From Deinococcus piscis (lineage in GTDB: Bacteria > Deinococcota > Deinococci > Deinococcales > Deinococcaceae): a DNA stretch of 12,880 nucleotides. The notes under the pieces were generated by a model. The model saw only the letters and a program-made list of their open reading frames with translations. It was not told where the DNA came from and did no database searches. Every line of letters starts with the position of its first letter. Within the stretch, counting starts at the first letter, position 1. Below are positions 1 to 10,217 of this stretch, one piece after another. The stretch lies in assembly GCF_014653275.1 (NCBI RefSeq), contig NZ_BNAL01000049.1, positions 1-12,880 on the forward strand, in the 5' to 3' direction. The position numbers were made by a program, and so were the translations under genes.

Positions 1-65
1 AGACCTGCTGACCCAGCCTTTTTGCCCACCAGGAGGGGCTGGAAGTGAAGTTGTCACCTACTGAG
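1..65 (-). mobile_element. End of a probable insertion sequence, entering the window edge
   Basis: Read on the minus strand from 65 towards 1, the sequence starts with CTCAGTAGGTGACAACTTCA. The same 20 bases are found on the plus strand at 12815-12834. Past the 20-mer the two copies agree at only about 20 of 45 positions, but share GGCAAAAA at the same offset (19 bases further in). That pattern, an identical tip with diverged interior, is what the left and right terminal inverted repeats of one element look like. No transposase is in the window and I cannot name the family. The element lies across a phosphoesterase reading frame. Confidence 0.55.
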
Positions 66-457
66 CGCTGCCCGAAGCTCTTGTTCCCCTGAGAGGTAAA
101 AAACAGTTCCCGAATTTTGCCCAAGCGTTCCAGGGGGTCATACTTGCCTGCTTTTTCGCGGTGGCAGTCGGTCCACTCGTTGTCGCCGGGGGTGTAGATC
201 AGTGGCCCAGCAAACAGGCCAAATTCGCGGCGCACTTTCTCGAAATTCTCGTCGCTGCACGGGGTAGAGCCGCTCTTGATGTCGCCGACATGCACGCTAA
301 AAGCAGGACTGAGGTTATTGACCGTGCCGATCAAGCTCTCGAAGCGGGCGTAGTCGTCAGGGAGCTTGTAGGGCATGTCGCCCAGAGCCACGAACTTGAA
401 AGGAGCAGCCACGGCGGAACCCGCCAGGCACAGGGCCAGCAGCAAAAGTCTGTTCAT
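1..457 (-). CDS. Calcineurin-like metallophosphoesterase, secreted; 3' part missing, probably cut by an insertion
   Basis: The frame opens at ATG 457 and runs off the left edge without a stop. The first 18 residues form a signal peptide (MNRLLLLALCLAGSAVAA), so the product is exported. The mature part carries the metal-binding motifs of the calcineurin-like phosphoesterase fold: GDMPY (D27), HVGDIKSGS (D59) and TPGDNEWTDC (D92, N93, E94). Family members hydrolyse phosphoesters with a two-metal centre; the substrate here is unknown. Host-like sequence ends at about residue 131 (KSFGQR). From position 65 downward the reading frame enters sequence whose first 20 bases recur inverted at 12815-12834, which suggests that an insertion sequence interrupts the gene. 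Related proteins are usually roughly twice as long or more (family knowledge), so this copy is likely inactive. A TAGAGT box 6 bases before the ATG supports this start. Confidence 0.8.
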   Translation of the reverse strand, partial: MNRLLLLALCLAGSAVAAPFKFVALGDMPYKLPDDYARFESLIGTVNNLSPAFSVHVGDIKSGSTPCSDENFEKVRREFGLFAGPLIYTPGDNEWTDCHREKAGKYDPLERLGKIRELFFTSQGNKSFGQRSVGDNFTSSPSWWAKRLGQQV

Positions 458-463
458 CGCTGC

Positions 464-469
464 ACTCTA
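464..469 (-). promoter_or_regulatory. -10 box of the phosphoesterase gene (leaderless)
   Basis: TAGAGT on the minus strand lies 6 bases before the ATG at 457 and only 12 bases past the lysR-type stop codon. Such spacing puts the transcript start at or next to the A of the ATG. No convincing -35 hexamer is visible; that region falls inside the 3' end of the regulator gene. Confidence 0.55.
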
Positions 470-480
470 GGAGCCCAATG

Positions 481-1413
481 TCAGCGCTGTTTCACTGGGT
501 CTGTGGTCGCTGGATTGCGTGCCTGGCCCACCGGCCCCAGCACTTCGGAGGCCACGTCCAAAAAGGCGGTCAGCAGCGCGTCTTGCTGCCCGCGTGGCCA
601 CACCGCCACGATGTCCACCAGCGGCGCACCGGTCAGCGGGCGGTACACCACGCCGCTCATGCCCAGTCCCTGAAAAAAGCTGATCGGCAGGAAAATGCCC
701 ACACCTGCCGACACCAGCGAGAGCAGGGTAGGCACCTCCAGCGCTTCTTGCACCACGCGGGGCGCGAAGCCTGCCTCGGCGCACCACCGCATCACCTGGT
801 CAAAGTAGGTGGCCCGCTGGGAGCGTGGGAAAAATACGAAATCTTCGCTGCTCAGGTCGTGGATGTCCAGCTCTGCGTGCGCCGCCAGTGGATGCGAGGC
901 GGGCAGCGCCGCCACCAGCGGTTCGCGCCACAGGGGCCGGGCTTCCAGGCTGGGGTCGCGCACCGGCAGTAGCAGTAGCCCCAGCGAAATCTGCCCGCTG
1001 CGGAGCGCGGCTTCCTGCTCCTGGGCGCTCAGCTCGCGCAGTTCTACCCCCACTTCGGGAAAGCGTTCCTTGAACACCCGCACGATGTCCGGTAGGCCCC
1101 CGAACACCAGCCCGCCCACAAAGCCCACCGTCAGGTGGCCCACCTCGCCCCGCGCCGCCCGGCGGGTGCGCTCCACTGTCCGCTCGGCCAGGGCTAGGGT
1201 TTCGCGGGCCCCACTCAGAAACTCGCGTCCAGCGGGGGTCAGCTCCACCCGGCGCGTGCTGCGCTCGACCAGCTCGGCCCCCACTTCTTCTTCCAGGCGG
1301 CGAATTGAGCTGCTCAGGGCCTGCTGCACCACAAACACCCGCTCGGCGGCGCGTCCAAAGTGGCCTTCTTCGGCCAGGGCGATGAAGTGGCGCAGGTGGC
1401 GGAGTTCAATCAT
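481..1413 (-). CDS. LysR-type transcriptional regulator
   Basis: A 310-residue protein, the usual length for LysR-type regulators. Residues 1-60 form the winged helix-turn-helix domain (start [19 protein letters not shown], recognition region around [16 protein letters not shown], then [10 protein letters not shown]). A linker helix follows at about 61-88. Residues 90-295 are the periplasmic-binding-protein-like effector domain, beginning [10 protein letters not shown]. The general layout resembles the BenM/CatM/AlsR branch, but the ligand cannot be read from the sequence. The start at 1413 was chosen because [10 protein letters not shown] is the canonical family N terminus; an upstream in-frame ATG at 1440 would add a non-homologous tail. 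The ATG overlaps the last 8 bases of the upstream zinc-ribbon gene, so translation is probably coupled and both share one promoter. No TANNNT box precedes this ATG. The target genes are unknown; LysR regulators often control a divergent neighbour, but here none lies adjacent. Confidence 0.93.
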   Translation of the reverse strand: MIELRHLRHFIALAEEGHFGRAAERVFVVQQALSSSIRRLEEEVGAELVERSTRRVELTPAGREFLSGARETLALAERTVERTRRAARGEVGHLTVGFVGGLVFGGLPDIVRVFKERFPEVGVELRELSAQEQEAALRSGQISLGLLLLPVRDPSLEARPLWREPLVAALPASHPLAAHAELDIHDLSSEDFVFFPRSQRATYFDQVMRWCAEAGFAPRVVQEALEVPTLLSLVSAGVGIFLPISFFQGLGMSGVVYRPLTGAPLVDIVAVWPRGQQDALLTAFLDVASEVLGPVGQARNPATTDPVKQR

Positions 1414-1933
1414 GCGGCCTGTTTCGCTCGGCGGCAGCATACAGCTCAAGCCACTCTGCAAAGGGCTGAGGAATCTGCGCCGTGAAGGGCGGCGGAGAAT
1501 GGAAGGGTAATCTCTCCCAGTCATGCCTCTTTACTTGAAGGCCCAGGCGCTGCAGAAGCGGTATGAACGGTGCTTGTCCGCGCTGAGGTGTGATGCGCTG
1601 GCCCAGCCAACCTTCTAGGCGCTCAAAGTCCCCACCACCAACGCGGTAAATAGTCTCGTAGTGCACCTGTTGCCTCATTTTCTCGCCGGTCTGTGGATGG
1701 TCAGCGACATACTCAATGGGTGGCTGGCTGTCGCGGTCCAGTATGGTGACAGCCGCGCCGCAGTGAGTGCAGTCAAAGCTCCCTACATATCCGTAACGGC
1801 CCCCACGGTAAAGGCGAGCGGGAGGAGTGACGCCCCGGCACGCCGGACAGAGCTGAAGAATTGGCCCCTGTAGCATGACGACCGGCTGAGATGGCCCGTA
1901 AAAGTAGAGAATAGGCTGGTGGAGCGGCTCCAT
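1406..1933 (-). CDS. Zinc-ribbon protein of unknown function
   Basis: A 175-residue protein that I do not recognise by name. It has two cysteine pairs, CPAC at about residues 29-32 and CTHC at about 55-58, which would bind one structural zinc as a zinc ribbon. The rest is mixed polar and aromatic, with a [20 protein letters not shown] stretch near the middle and a proline-rich segment ([15 protein letters not shown]) near the C terminus. There is no signal peptide or membrane segment, so it is probably cytoplasmic. A TAGAAT box 9 bases upstream supports the start at 1933. It is the first gene of a unit with the LysR-type regulator, whose start codon lies inside its last codons. That coupling suggests a shared role or shared expression, but gives no biochemical function. 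Confidence 0.75.
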   Translation of the reverse strand: MEPLHQPILYFYGPSQPVVMLQGPILQLCPACRGVTPPARLYRGGRYGYVGSFDCTHCGAAVTILDRDSQPPIEYVADHPQTGEKMRQQVHYETIYRVGGGDFERLEGWLGQRITPQRGQAPFIPLLQRLGLQVKRHDWERLPFHSPPPFTAQIPQPFAEWLELYAAAERNRPHD

Positions 1934-1942
1934 CGCCCAACC

Positions 1943-1948
1943 ATTCTA
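1943..1948 (-). promoter_or_regulatory. -10 box for the zinc-ribbon/LysR unit
   Basis: TAGAAT on the minus strand lies 9 bases before the ATG at 1933. There is no Shine-Dalgarno sequence in between (the spacer is GGTTGGGCG). Transcription would begin two or three bases before, or at, the start codon. Confidence 0.5.
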
Positions 1949-2028
1949 GAGCAGTTCACTGCGGCGCAACTTCGTCCCCCTTGTGGTGAAGCTGTGATTG
2001 TCCCAGAGTCGGGCACTGTTTGGGCTCC

Positions 2029-2217
2029 CTAGCAGAAGAACACGCTTATGGCAAAGGTGAGGGCTGCTGCCGCTGCCAACGGGCCTATAGGATCGCCGGT
2101 AGCTATGCAAGATGTTGGACCTACCGTGTACTGATAGGTGAGTGTTGCCAATAAGATGAGTATTGCAAATGTTGTTGCAACAATTATGTCGGAGTTGGGA
2201 GTACGTTTTTTGGACAT
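2029..2217 (-). CDS. Possible small two-helix membrane protein
   Basis: A 62-residue open frame starting MSKKRTPNSD. It has two hydrophobic stretches of helix length, about residues 11-33 (IIVATTFAILILLATLTYQY) and about 43-61 (ending FAISVFFC). The basic N terminus followed by the first helix is what a real small membrane protein looks like. Against it: there is no clear ribosome site or -10 box at a fitting distance (AAGG lies too close to the ATG) and I know no homologue. The base composition of the stretch is AT-richer than its neighbours, with codons such as ATT, ATA and TAT that the other genes avoid. It could be a recently acquired gene, a remnant, or chance. The stretch around it (1949-2365) holds no other gene I can support. 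Confidence 0.4.
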   Translation of the reverse strand: MSKKRTPNSDIIVATTFAILILLATLTYQYTVGPTSCIATGDPIGPLAAAAALTFAISVFFC

Positions 2218-2247
2218 ACCTTATTGAGGATGGCATAAATTGGCTGA

Positions 2248-2340
2248 TTATTTCCCTAAAATTCTAATGAGTTCGTCGGAGACGAGGATTTCGCAAACGC
2301 CGTTATCAATAAACTGCGAATAGGGATTGTCGGTAAGCCC
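2248..2340 (-). pseudogene. Open coding-like remnant without a start codon
   Basis: Between the small membrane peptide and the promoter of the 2366 gene, the minus strand holds 30 sense codons between two stops. The decoded text includes NPYSQFIDNGVCEILVSDEL, which looks more like a protein C terminus than random translation. No ATG, GTG or TTG starts it, and the frame is closed upstream by TGA at 2341-2343. Codon use is A/T-rich (ATT, GAT, TTT, AGA), unlike the surrounding genes. It may be the tail of a lost foreign gene. Length is short enough that chance remains possible. Confidence 0.25.
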
Positions 2341-2353
2341 TCACACCGGGCGC

Positions 2354-2359
2354 TAGCCT
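2354..2359 (+). promoter_or_regulatory. -10 box of the 2366 gene (leaderless)
   Basis: TAGCCT lies 6 bases before the ATG at 2366 (spacer GAGCGC). TTGTCG at 2327-2332 is the nearest -35-like hexamer, but its 21-base spacing is too long to be convincing. Confidence 0.5.
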
Positions 2360-2365
2360 GAGCGC

Positions 2366-2962
2366 ATGACGCCGCTTCCGCCTCGGTCATCCACGCGCCA
2401 AGTTCCGCTCTGGGCTGCCCTTCTGGGTGCAGCGCTGGCGTTCTGGCTGGGGATATGGACAGTGTCGCCCAAAAGTGACGCTATTCAGATGTGGTGCGGC
2501 CATACTCCTTTTTGCCCCGACCCGCTGGTGTATCTCAGCAACCTTGAACGCCAGCCTGACACCCTTGAGCAATACGCCATTAACTTGCACCCACTGGAAA
2601 GCCGCCGAGTAGAGTTCGAGTTCAACTCGGCTGGACCGTGGGGGCTGCCGCCTGACACGGAGTTGGAAGTCATTGAGGTCAGCCGTCAGTGGTTTGAACC
2701 CGGGTACGGGCCGCTGAGTTCTCGCATCCCGCCTCTGCGGGGGCGGGGAGAGGCGACCTTGTACGAAGACCATGAACTCAAGGTCACCACCCCCAATATT
2801 CGCGGGAAAATGCCGACGGTGGGGCGTTTTCTGGTTATTGTCACTGCCAAGCGTAAGCTGGCGCAGGGGCATGGGACGCTGAATTTCCGTGTGCGGAAGG
2901 CTGGCACACGCTGGGGTGGCTGGGGGCAGGTATCGCTGAGCGTCTGGACGCACCAGAAGTAG
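2366..2962 (+). CDS. Membrane-anchored hypothetical protein
   Basis: A 198-residue protein I do not recognise. Residues 14-32 (LWAALLGAALAFWLGIWTV) form one membrane segment after a short basic N terminus, so it is either an uncleaved signal anchor or a signal peptide. The remainder would face outside. It is rich in beta-type sequence: VEFEFNSAGPWG at about 80-91, then a loop region with PPLRGRGEATLYEDHELKV, then FLVIVTAKRKL at about 152-162 and a closing LSVWTHQK. Two cysteines (WCGHTPFC) could form a disulphide. The start is set by the TAGCCT box 6 bases upstream. The gene converges on the SUKH-family gene with a single base between the stop codons, leaving no room for a separate terminator between them. 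Confidence 0.7.
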   Translation: MTPLPPRSSTRQVPLWAALLGAALAFWLGIWTVSPKSDAIQMWCGHTPFCPDPLVYLSNLERQPDTLEQYAINLHPLESRRVEFEFNSAGPWGLPPDTELEVIEVSRQWFEPGYGPLSSRIPPLRGRGEATLYEDHELKVTTPNIRGKMPTVGRFLVIVTAKRKLAQGHGTLNFRVRKAGTRWGGWGQVSLSVWTHQK

Positions 2963-2963
2963 T

Positions 2964-3602
2964 TCACCTGCGCCGCTGTGGACTGTCTGGCACTGCGCCG
3001 AAACCGGGGAAATAGTCCGCGATGCCGTGCCGGAGGTCAGCGCGCACGCCTCTGCGGTCCAGCAGATAGATGTGCTCCAAGGTGTTTGGTGGGTTTGTCT
3101 CTACCACGCAGTGCCCACTCTCCAGCCGCTTCAGGAATTCGGCCAGGAAAGCGCTCAGGCTGGGGGCCAGAACATAGCGCGTGTCATGGTCGCGGTCCAC
3201 GGCGACCAGCTGCCCATAAGTGCCGCTGGGTCCAGGGTCCAGGTCCACGACGATATAATTGCCGTCACCCCCAAACAGGTCGTGCCAGCGGTCCGACCAG
3301 GCCACTTGCCGCACTGCGCCGGGCGGCTGTGACCTCGCCCACCCGGCCTCCTCGTCCTCCAGGCCGTGCGGCCCGAACGCGGCAGGCAAGTGGGGAAAAT
3401 CCACCACGAAGGCATACTGCCCGCCGCCATGCCAGCGGTACAGCTCGCGCACGTCCTCTGGCAGGGGCACGCCCAGACCGGCTTCGTATCCGGCCAGCCC
3501 CTCTTCCGAGATGCCGGGGCGCAGGGTCCGGTACAGGTTCGGGGTGTGCGCCGCATACCAGCGGTCCAGGCGCTCAAGGGTCTGGGAGAGCGGCAGAGTC
3601 AT
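2964..3602 (-). CDS. SUKH/SMI1-KNR4 family protein
   Basis: A 212-residue protein whose order of motifs fits the SMI1/KNR4 (SUKH) fold. The N-terminal part has the family's acidic helix and start of the sheet (GYEAGLGVPLPEDVRELYRW at about 38-57, then HGGG). A tryptophan-rich centre (VAWSDRWHDLFGGDGNYIVV, about 100-119) leads into DLDPGPSGTYGQLVAVDRD and a C-terminal helix, APSLSAFLAEFLKRLESG. In bacteria this superfamily is best known for immunity proteins that neutralise polymorphic toxins, and in yeast for a cell-wall regulator; many bacterial copies stand alone with no known partner. No toxin gene lies next to it here, so an immunity role is not shown. The start is supported by a TAGGCT box 6 bases before the ATG. 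Confidence 0.82.
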   Translation of the reverse strand: MTLPLSQTLERLDRWYAAHTPNLYRTLRPGISEEGLAGYEAGLGVPLPEDVRELYRWHGGGQYAFVVDFPHLPAAFGPHGLEDEEAGWARSQPPGAVRQVAWSDRWHDLFGGDGNYIVVDLDPGPSGTYGQLVAVDRDHDTRYVLAPSLSAFLAEFLKRLESGHCVVETNPPNTLEHIYLLDRRGVRADLRHGIADYFPGFGAVPDSPQRRR

Positions 3603-3608
3603 GGTGCA

Positions 3609-3614
3609 AGCCTA
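3609..3614 (-). promoter_or_regulatory. -10 box of the SUKH-family gene (leaderless)
   Basis: TAGGCT on the minus strand lies 6 bases before the ATG at 3602 (spacer TGCACC). It is one half of a divergent promoter region of 117 bases shared with aceE. Confidence 0.5.
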
Positions 3615-3643
3615 AGCCGCTTCAGCTGGGGCAGCCCTACTCA

Positions 3644-3664
3644 TTAACCACTTTATTTGGTGAA
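3644..3664. promoter_or_regulatory. Imperfect palindrome, candidate operator upstream of aceE
   Basis: TTAACCA at 3644-3650 and TGGTGAA at 3658-3664 are inverted copies with one mismatch, separated by the 7 bases CTTTATT. The site is AT-rich against its surroundings. It lies in the divergent region between the SUKH-family gene and aceE, 43 bases upstream of the aceE -10 box. Position and symmetry fit a binding site for a dimeric regulator; which one is not known. Confidence 0.35.
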
Positions 3665-3707
3665 CCGTTCTCCGTCCCTTTGTTGGCGTCCCCTGACACA
3701 CGCGGCC

Positions 3708-3713
3708 TAGAAT
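3708..3713 (+). promoter_or_regulatory. -10 box of aceE (leaderless)
   Basis: TAGAAT lies 6 bases before the ATG at 3720 (spacer GCTCTC). No Shine-Dalgarno sequence precedes the start codon. TTGGCG at 3683-3688 is a weak -35 candidate at 19 bases spacing. Confidence 0.6.
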
Positions 3714-3719
3714 GCTCTC

Positions 3720-6458
<2,739 letters not shown>

Positions 6459-6466
6459 TGGCTGAG

Positions 6467-6498
6467 GGCTGATGGGAGAATAGGACTCTGCATCAGCC
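6467..6498 (+). other. Stem-loop between aceE and aceF
   Basis: GGCTGATG at 6467-6474 and CATCAGCC at 6491-6498 are perfect inverted 8-mers around a 16-base loop. No T-run follows, so it is not a typical terminator. It could protect the aceE 3' end, guide mRNA processing or tune the E1:E2 ratio. GGCTGA also occurs twice in direct repeat at 6460-6472. Confidence 0.5.
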
Positions 6499-6523
6499 TC
6501 CATCACCTATCAACTTTCTCCCC

Positions 6524-6529
6524 AAGGAG
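6524..6529 (+). promoter_or_regulatory. Strong Shine-Dalgarno site of aceF
   Basis: AAGGAG ends 7 bases before the ATG at 6537. It decides the aceF start and contrasts with the leaderless starts of the other transcription units, as expected for an internal operon gene. Confidence 0.85.
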
Positions 6530-6536
6530 TTCCAAC

Positions 6537-8291
<1,755 letters not shown>

Positions 8292-8338
8292 CGCGTCAGC
8301 CGTAGCGCGTAGCTTCAAATTGGAGCCATGACCTCAAG

Positions 8339-8370
8339 CCCCCGCCCGCTGTGGTGGGGGTAAGCTTTTT
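8339..8370 (+). terminator. Probable intrinsic terminator of the aceE-aceF operon
   Basis: CCCCCGCC at 8339-8346 pairs with GGTGGGGG at 8353-8360 (8 base pairs, one of them G-U) around a 6-base loop. TAAGCTTTTT follows, giving a T-run slightly removed from the stem. It lies 48 bases after the aceF stop. Confidence 0.65.
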
Positions 8371-8398
8371 GGCAGATGTCGGCGTGAGGGCCGCAGCC

Positions 8399-8404
8399 TA
8401 GATT
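8399..8404 (+). promoter_or_regulatory. -10 box of the 8411 gene (leaderless)
   Basis: TAGATT lies 6 bases before the ATG at 8411 (spacer GGGCCC). No ribosome-binding site is present. Confidence 0.55.
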
Positions 8405-8410
8405 GGGCCC

Positions 8411-9265
8411 ATGCAGATTCTGAATATCCCAGCGCTGTCACCCCAACTGGAAGTGTGGCGGGGCCTACTTGCTGCGGCCAGGCAGCCATTTTTTCTGACG
8501 CCTGGGCAGGCTGAGGAACTGCCAGGTCTAACAACTGAAGCCGCCAGGACGCTTCAGCTCACGCCGGAGGAACGCGATACCTATACGGTCTGGGCCATCG
8601 ACCCGGCCGCAGACAGGGCCGTGTGGCTGACCGTGCGGCAATGGGAGGCTCTCCCAGCGAAGCAGCAAAAGGACTTGCTGCGCTTTCAGGTGCGTAATGG
8701 ACGCGGAAATGTACCGCTGGGCCAGCAGTTTCAGGACATCGCTCCCGAGTTGCCCCGGGGCCGTTTTCTCTGGCGACCTGCGCAGCTTTCGCCCGCCGTG
8801 CTGACTCGCCTCATGGAGCAGCTCAGTGTGCCCTGCCAGCGTGACCAGATGCCGGAGCGGGTCTGGCAACAGGCGCACGCCAAGCTGCCGCGTGCCCGTA
8901 AGTTGGCTGGAACCTTTCCGCAGGGCAGCGCGGGCAATTGCTTTGGCACCGTCATGGCTGCGGCTGGCGTGGTCGGCGCAGAAGGAGAATGGATCCAGCG
9001 AGAACCATTCGAGGCTTTTTTGCGGGAGCGTGCGGTTGCTGGGGGCCATGATGCGGAGGCAGGCACGGTGCTGGTCTGGCGCAGCACACGCGGCGTAGAA
9101 CATGCGGCGGTCACTCTCGGAGAAGGCTGGGGCCTGCAAAAAGCCGCGCAGACCTGGTGGACGCCCCGCACCGTGCTGCCTGTGGCCGACATCAAACGGC
9201 TCAACTGCACGCCCGGCTGGCGGCTGGAGCGCTGGCACCTGCGCGGCGTGGCCGAGCGCTGCTAA
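8411..9265 (+). CDS. Hypothetical protein with possible papain-like (NlpC/CHAP-type) C-terminal domain
   Basis: A 284-residue protein I cannot name. The N-terminal 150 residues are rich in Leu, Gln and Arg, without a recognisable domain. The C-terminal part from about residue 170 reads like a papain-fold amidase or peptidase: a cysteine at the start of a helix (GNCFGTVMAAAG, C177), then AGTVLVWRS, then a histidine on a strand (EHAAVTLGEGWGLQK, H231), then a WWTPR segment. In NlpC/P60 and CHAP enzymes this order of Cys, strand, His-strand forms the active site. That assignment is my inference from motif order and needs a profile search. No signal peptide or membrane helix is visible, so it would be cytoplasmic, which is unusual for a cell-wall hydrolase. 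The start is fixed by TAGATT 6 bases upstream. It is a single-gene unit between two terminators. Confidence 0.7.
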   Translation: MQILNIPALSPQLEVWRGLLAAARQPFFLTPGQAEELPGLTTEAARTLQLTPEERDTYTVWAIDPAADRAVWLTVRQWEALPAKQQKDLLRFQVRNGRGNVPLGQQFQDIAPELPRGRFLWRPAQLSPAVLTRLMEQLSVPCQRDQMPERVWQQAHAKLPRARKLAGTFPQGSAGNCFGTVMAAAGVVGAEGEWIQREPFEAFLRERAVAGGHDAEAGTVLVWRSTRGVEHAAVTLGEGWGLQKAAQTWWTPRTVLPVADIKRLNCTPGWRLERWHLRGVAERC

Positions 9266-9285
9266 GCGGGGGAGGGCTGAGTCAG

Positions 9286-9309
9286 GCGGGCCGCGTCTGC
9301 CGCTTTTTT
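9286..9309 (+). terminator. Intrinsic terminator after the 8411 gene
   Basis: GCGGGC at 9286-9291 pairs with GCCGC at 9299-9303 (one bulged G) and is followed at once by six T at 9304-9309. It separates this gene from the patatin gene. Confidence 0.7.
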
Positions 9310-9328
9310 CGTTGCGGGGTGCGGCTGC

Positions 9329-9334
9329 TAGCAT
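9329..9334 (+). promoter_or_regulatory. -10 box of the patatin-like gene
   Basis: TAGCAT lies 8 bases before the ATG at 9343. AGGAAG at 9335-9340 is only 2 bases from the ATG, too near for normal Shine-Dalgarno use, so a leaderless or nearly leaderless transcript is more likely. Confidence 0.45.
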
Positions 9335-9342
9335 AGGAAGTT

Positions 9343-10203
9343 ATGAAGACGCCGCGTCCGCTCGCTCCTCAGCCTGTCGCTCTTGCCATCAGCGGTGGGG
9401 GAGCGCGCTCCTTTTATCAGGTGGGGGCGTTGCAGGCGCTGGAAGACGCCGGGTTCACGTTTTCGGCCCTGGCGGGCACGTCATCAGGGGCCATTCTGGC
9501 GGCGCTGCTGGCGGCGGGGCACACGGCCCGCGAGGTCCAGCGGCTGCTGCGTGAGGGCCACCCTCCTGGCTGGTTTGACCTGACACTGGGGCAGGGACTG
9601 ATTCAGCCGACGGGACAGCAGGAGTGGCTTGAGCAAGTGCTGCCGCCGACCTTTGAGGAGCTGGCGCTGCCGCTGATCATGCCCACCACCGACATCCAGA
9701 CCGGCGAAGAAATCACCTTCCGCACGGGGCCACTGGTGCCTGCCATCATGGCGAGCAGTGCTTTTACCGGGGCGGTATTTCCGCCGCACTGTGAGGGCCA
9801 CTGGCTGACCGATGGCGGCATCGTGAATGAGGTGCCCGCCGACTTGGCGCGGCAGATCAGCGATCTGCCCGTGATTGCGCTGGACGCGACGGCCCCGCTG
9901 CTGGACCTGCAATTTCCAGACCCAGACGAGAAAAAGGGCGGCCTGCTAGGCCTGGCCTCTACTGGGTCGCCCAGCTTGCCGGAGATTTTGTTGCAGGCTT
10001 TTACCATCACGCAGGGCCACCTGACAGAGCGCAAATTGCAGGACGCCGATCCCGAGTGGCTGGTGGACTTTGACCCGCTGCGCGAATTGCAGCTGCAACA
10101 TCTGGATCAACTGGACCGGGGTGTGGAAATCGGTTACGGCTTTATGCAGGAGTTTATTGACCGGCATCTGCTGCCTGCCGAGACGCCTCCTGCTTCGCTG
10201 TGA
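9343..10203 (+). CDS. Patatin-like phospholipase
   Basis: A 286-residue protein of the patatin family, whose bacterial members are serine-aspartate lipid acyl hydrolases. All family elements are visible in order: the oxyanion loop SGGGARSFYQVG (G18-G20, R22), the nucleophile elbow GTSSGA (S47 in GxSxG), and the DGG motif with the catalytic aspartate (D157 in LTDGGIVNEVP). No signal peptide or membrane segment is present, so it probably acts inside the cell, as is typical of the RssA-like bacterial type. The C-terminal 80 residues are helical, with an acidic PDPDEKKGG linker. The substrate cannot be told from the sequence. It is its own transcription unit after a terminator and converges on the WGxxGxxG gene, with 14 bases between the stop codons. 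Confidence 0.92.
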   Translation: MKTPRPLAPQPVALAISGGGARSFYQVGALQALEDAGFTFSALAGTSSGAILAALLAAGHTAREVQRLLREGHPPGWFDLTLGQGLIQPTGQQEWLEQVLPPTFEELALPLIMPTTDIQTGEEITFRTGPLVPAIMASSAFTGAVFPPHCEGHWLTDGGIVNEVPADLARQISDLPVIALDATAPLLDLQFPDPDEKKGGLLGLASTGSPSLPEILLQAFTITQGHLTERKLQDADPEWLVDFDPLRELQLQHLDQLDRGVEIGYGFMQEFIDRHLLPAETPPASL

Positions 10204-10217
10204 CCTCGGAGCCAAGC

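Noticed and set aside
161..673. Plus-strand open frame over the phosphoesterase and regulator genes
   Set aside because: It crosses two genes on the other strand that have clear signal-peptide, metal and effector-domain features; its own translation shows none.
1414..1524. Longer version of the LysR-type protein
   Set aside because: The extra 37 residues are Arg/Ser/Pro-rich and unlike the family, and they lie inside the zinc-ribbon gene; [10 protein letters not shown] is the family start.
1946..2236. 96-codon minus-strand frame overlapping the small membrane peptide in another frame
   Set aside because: No domain, membrane segment or translation signal; Ser/His/Arg-rich text typical of a wrong frame.
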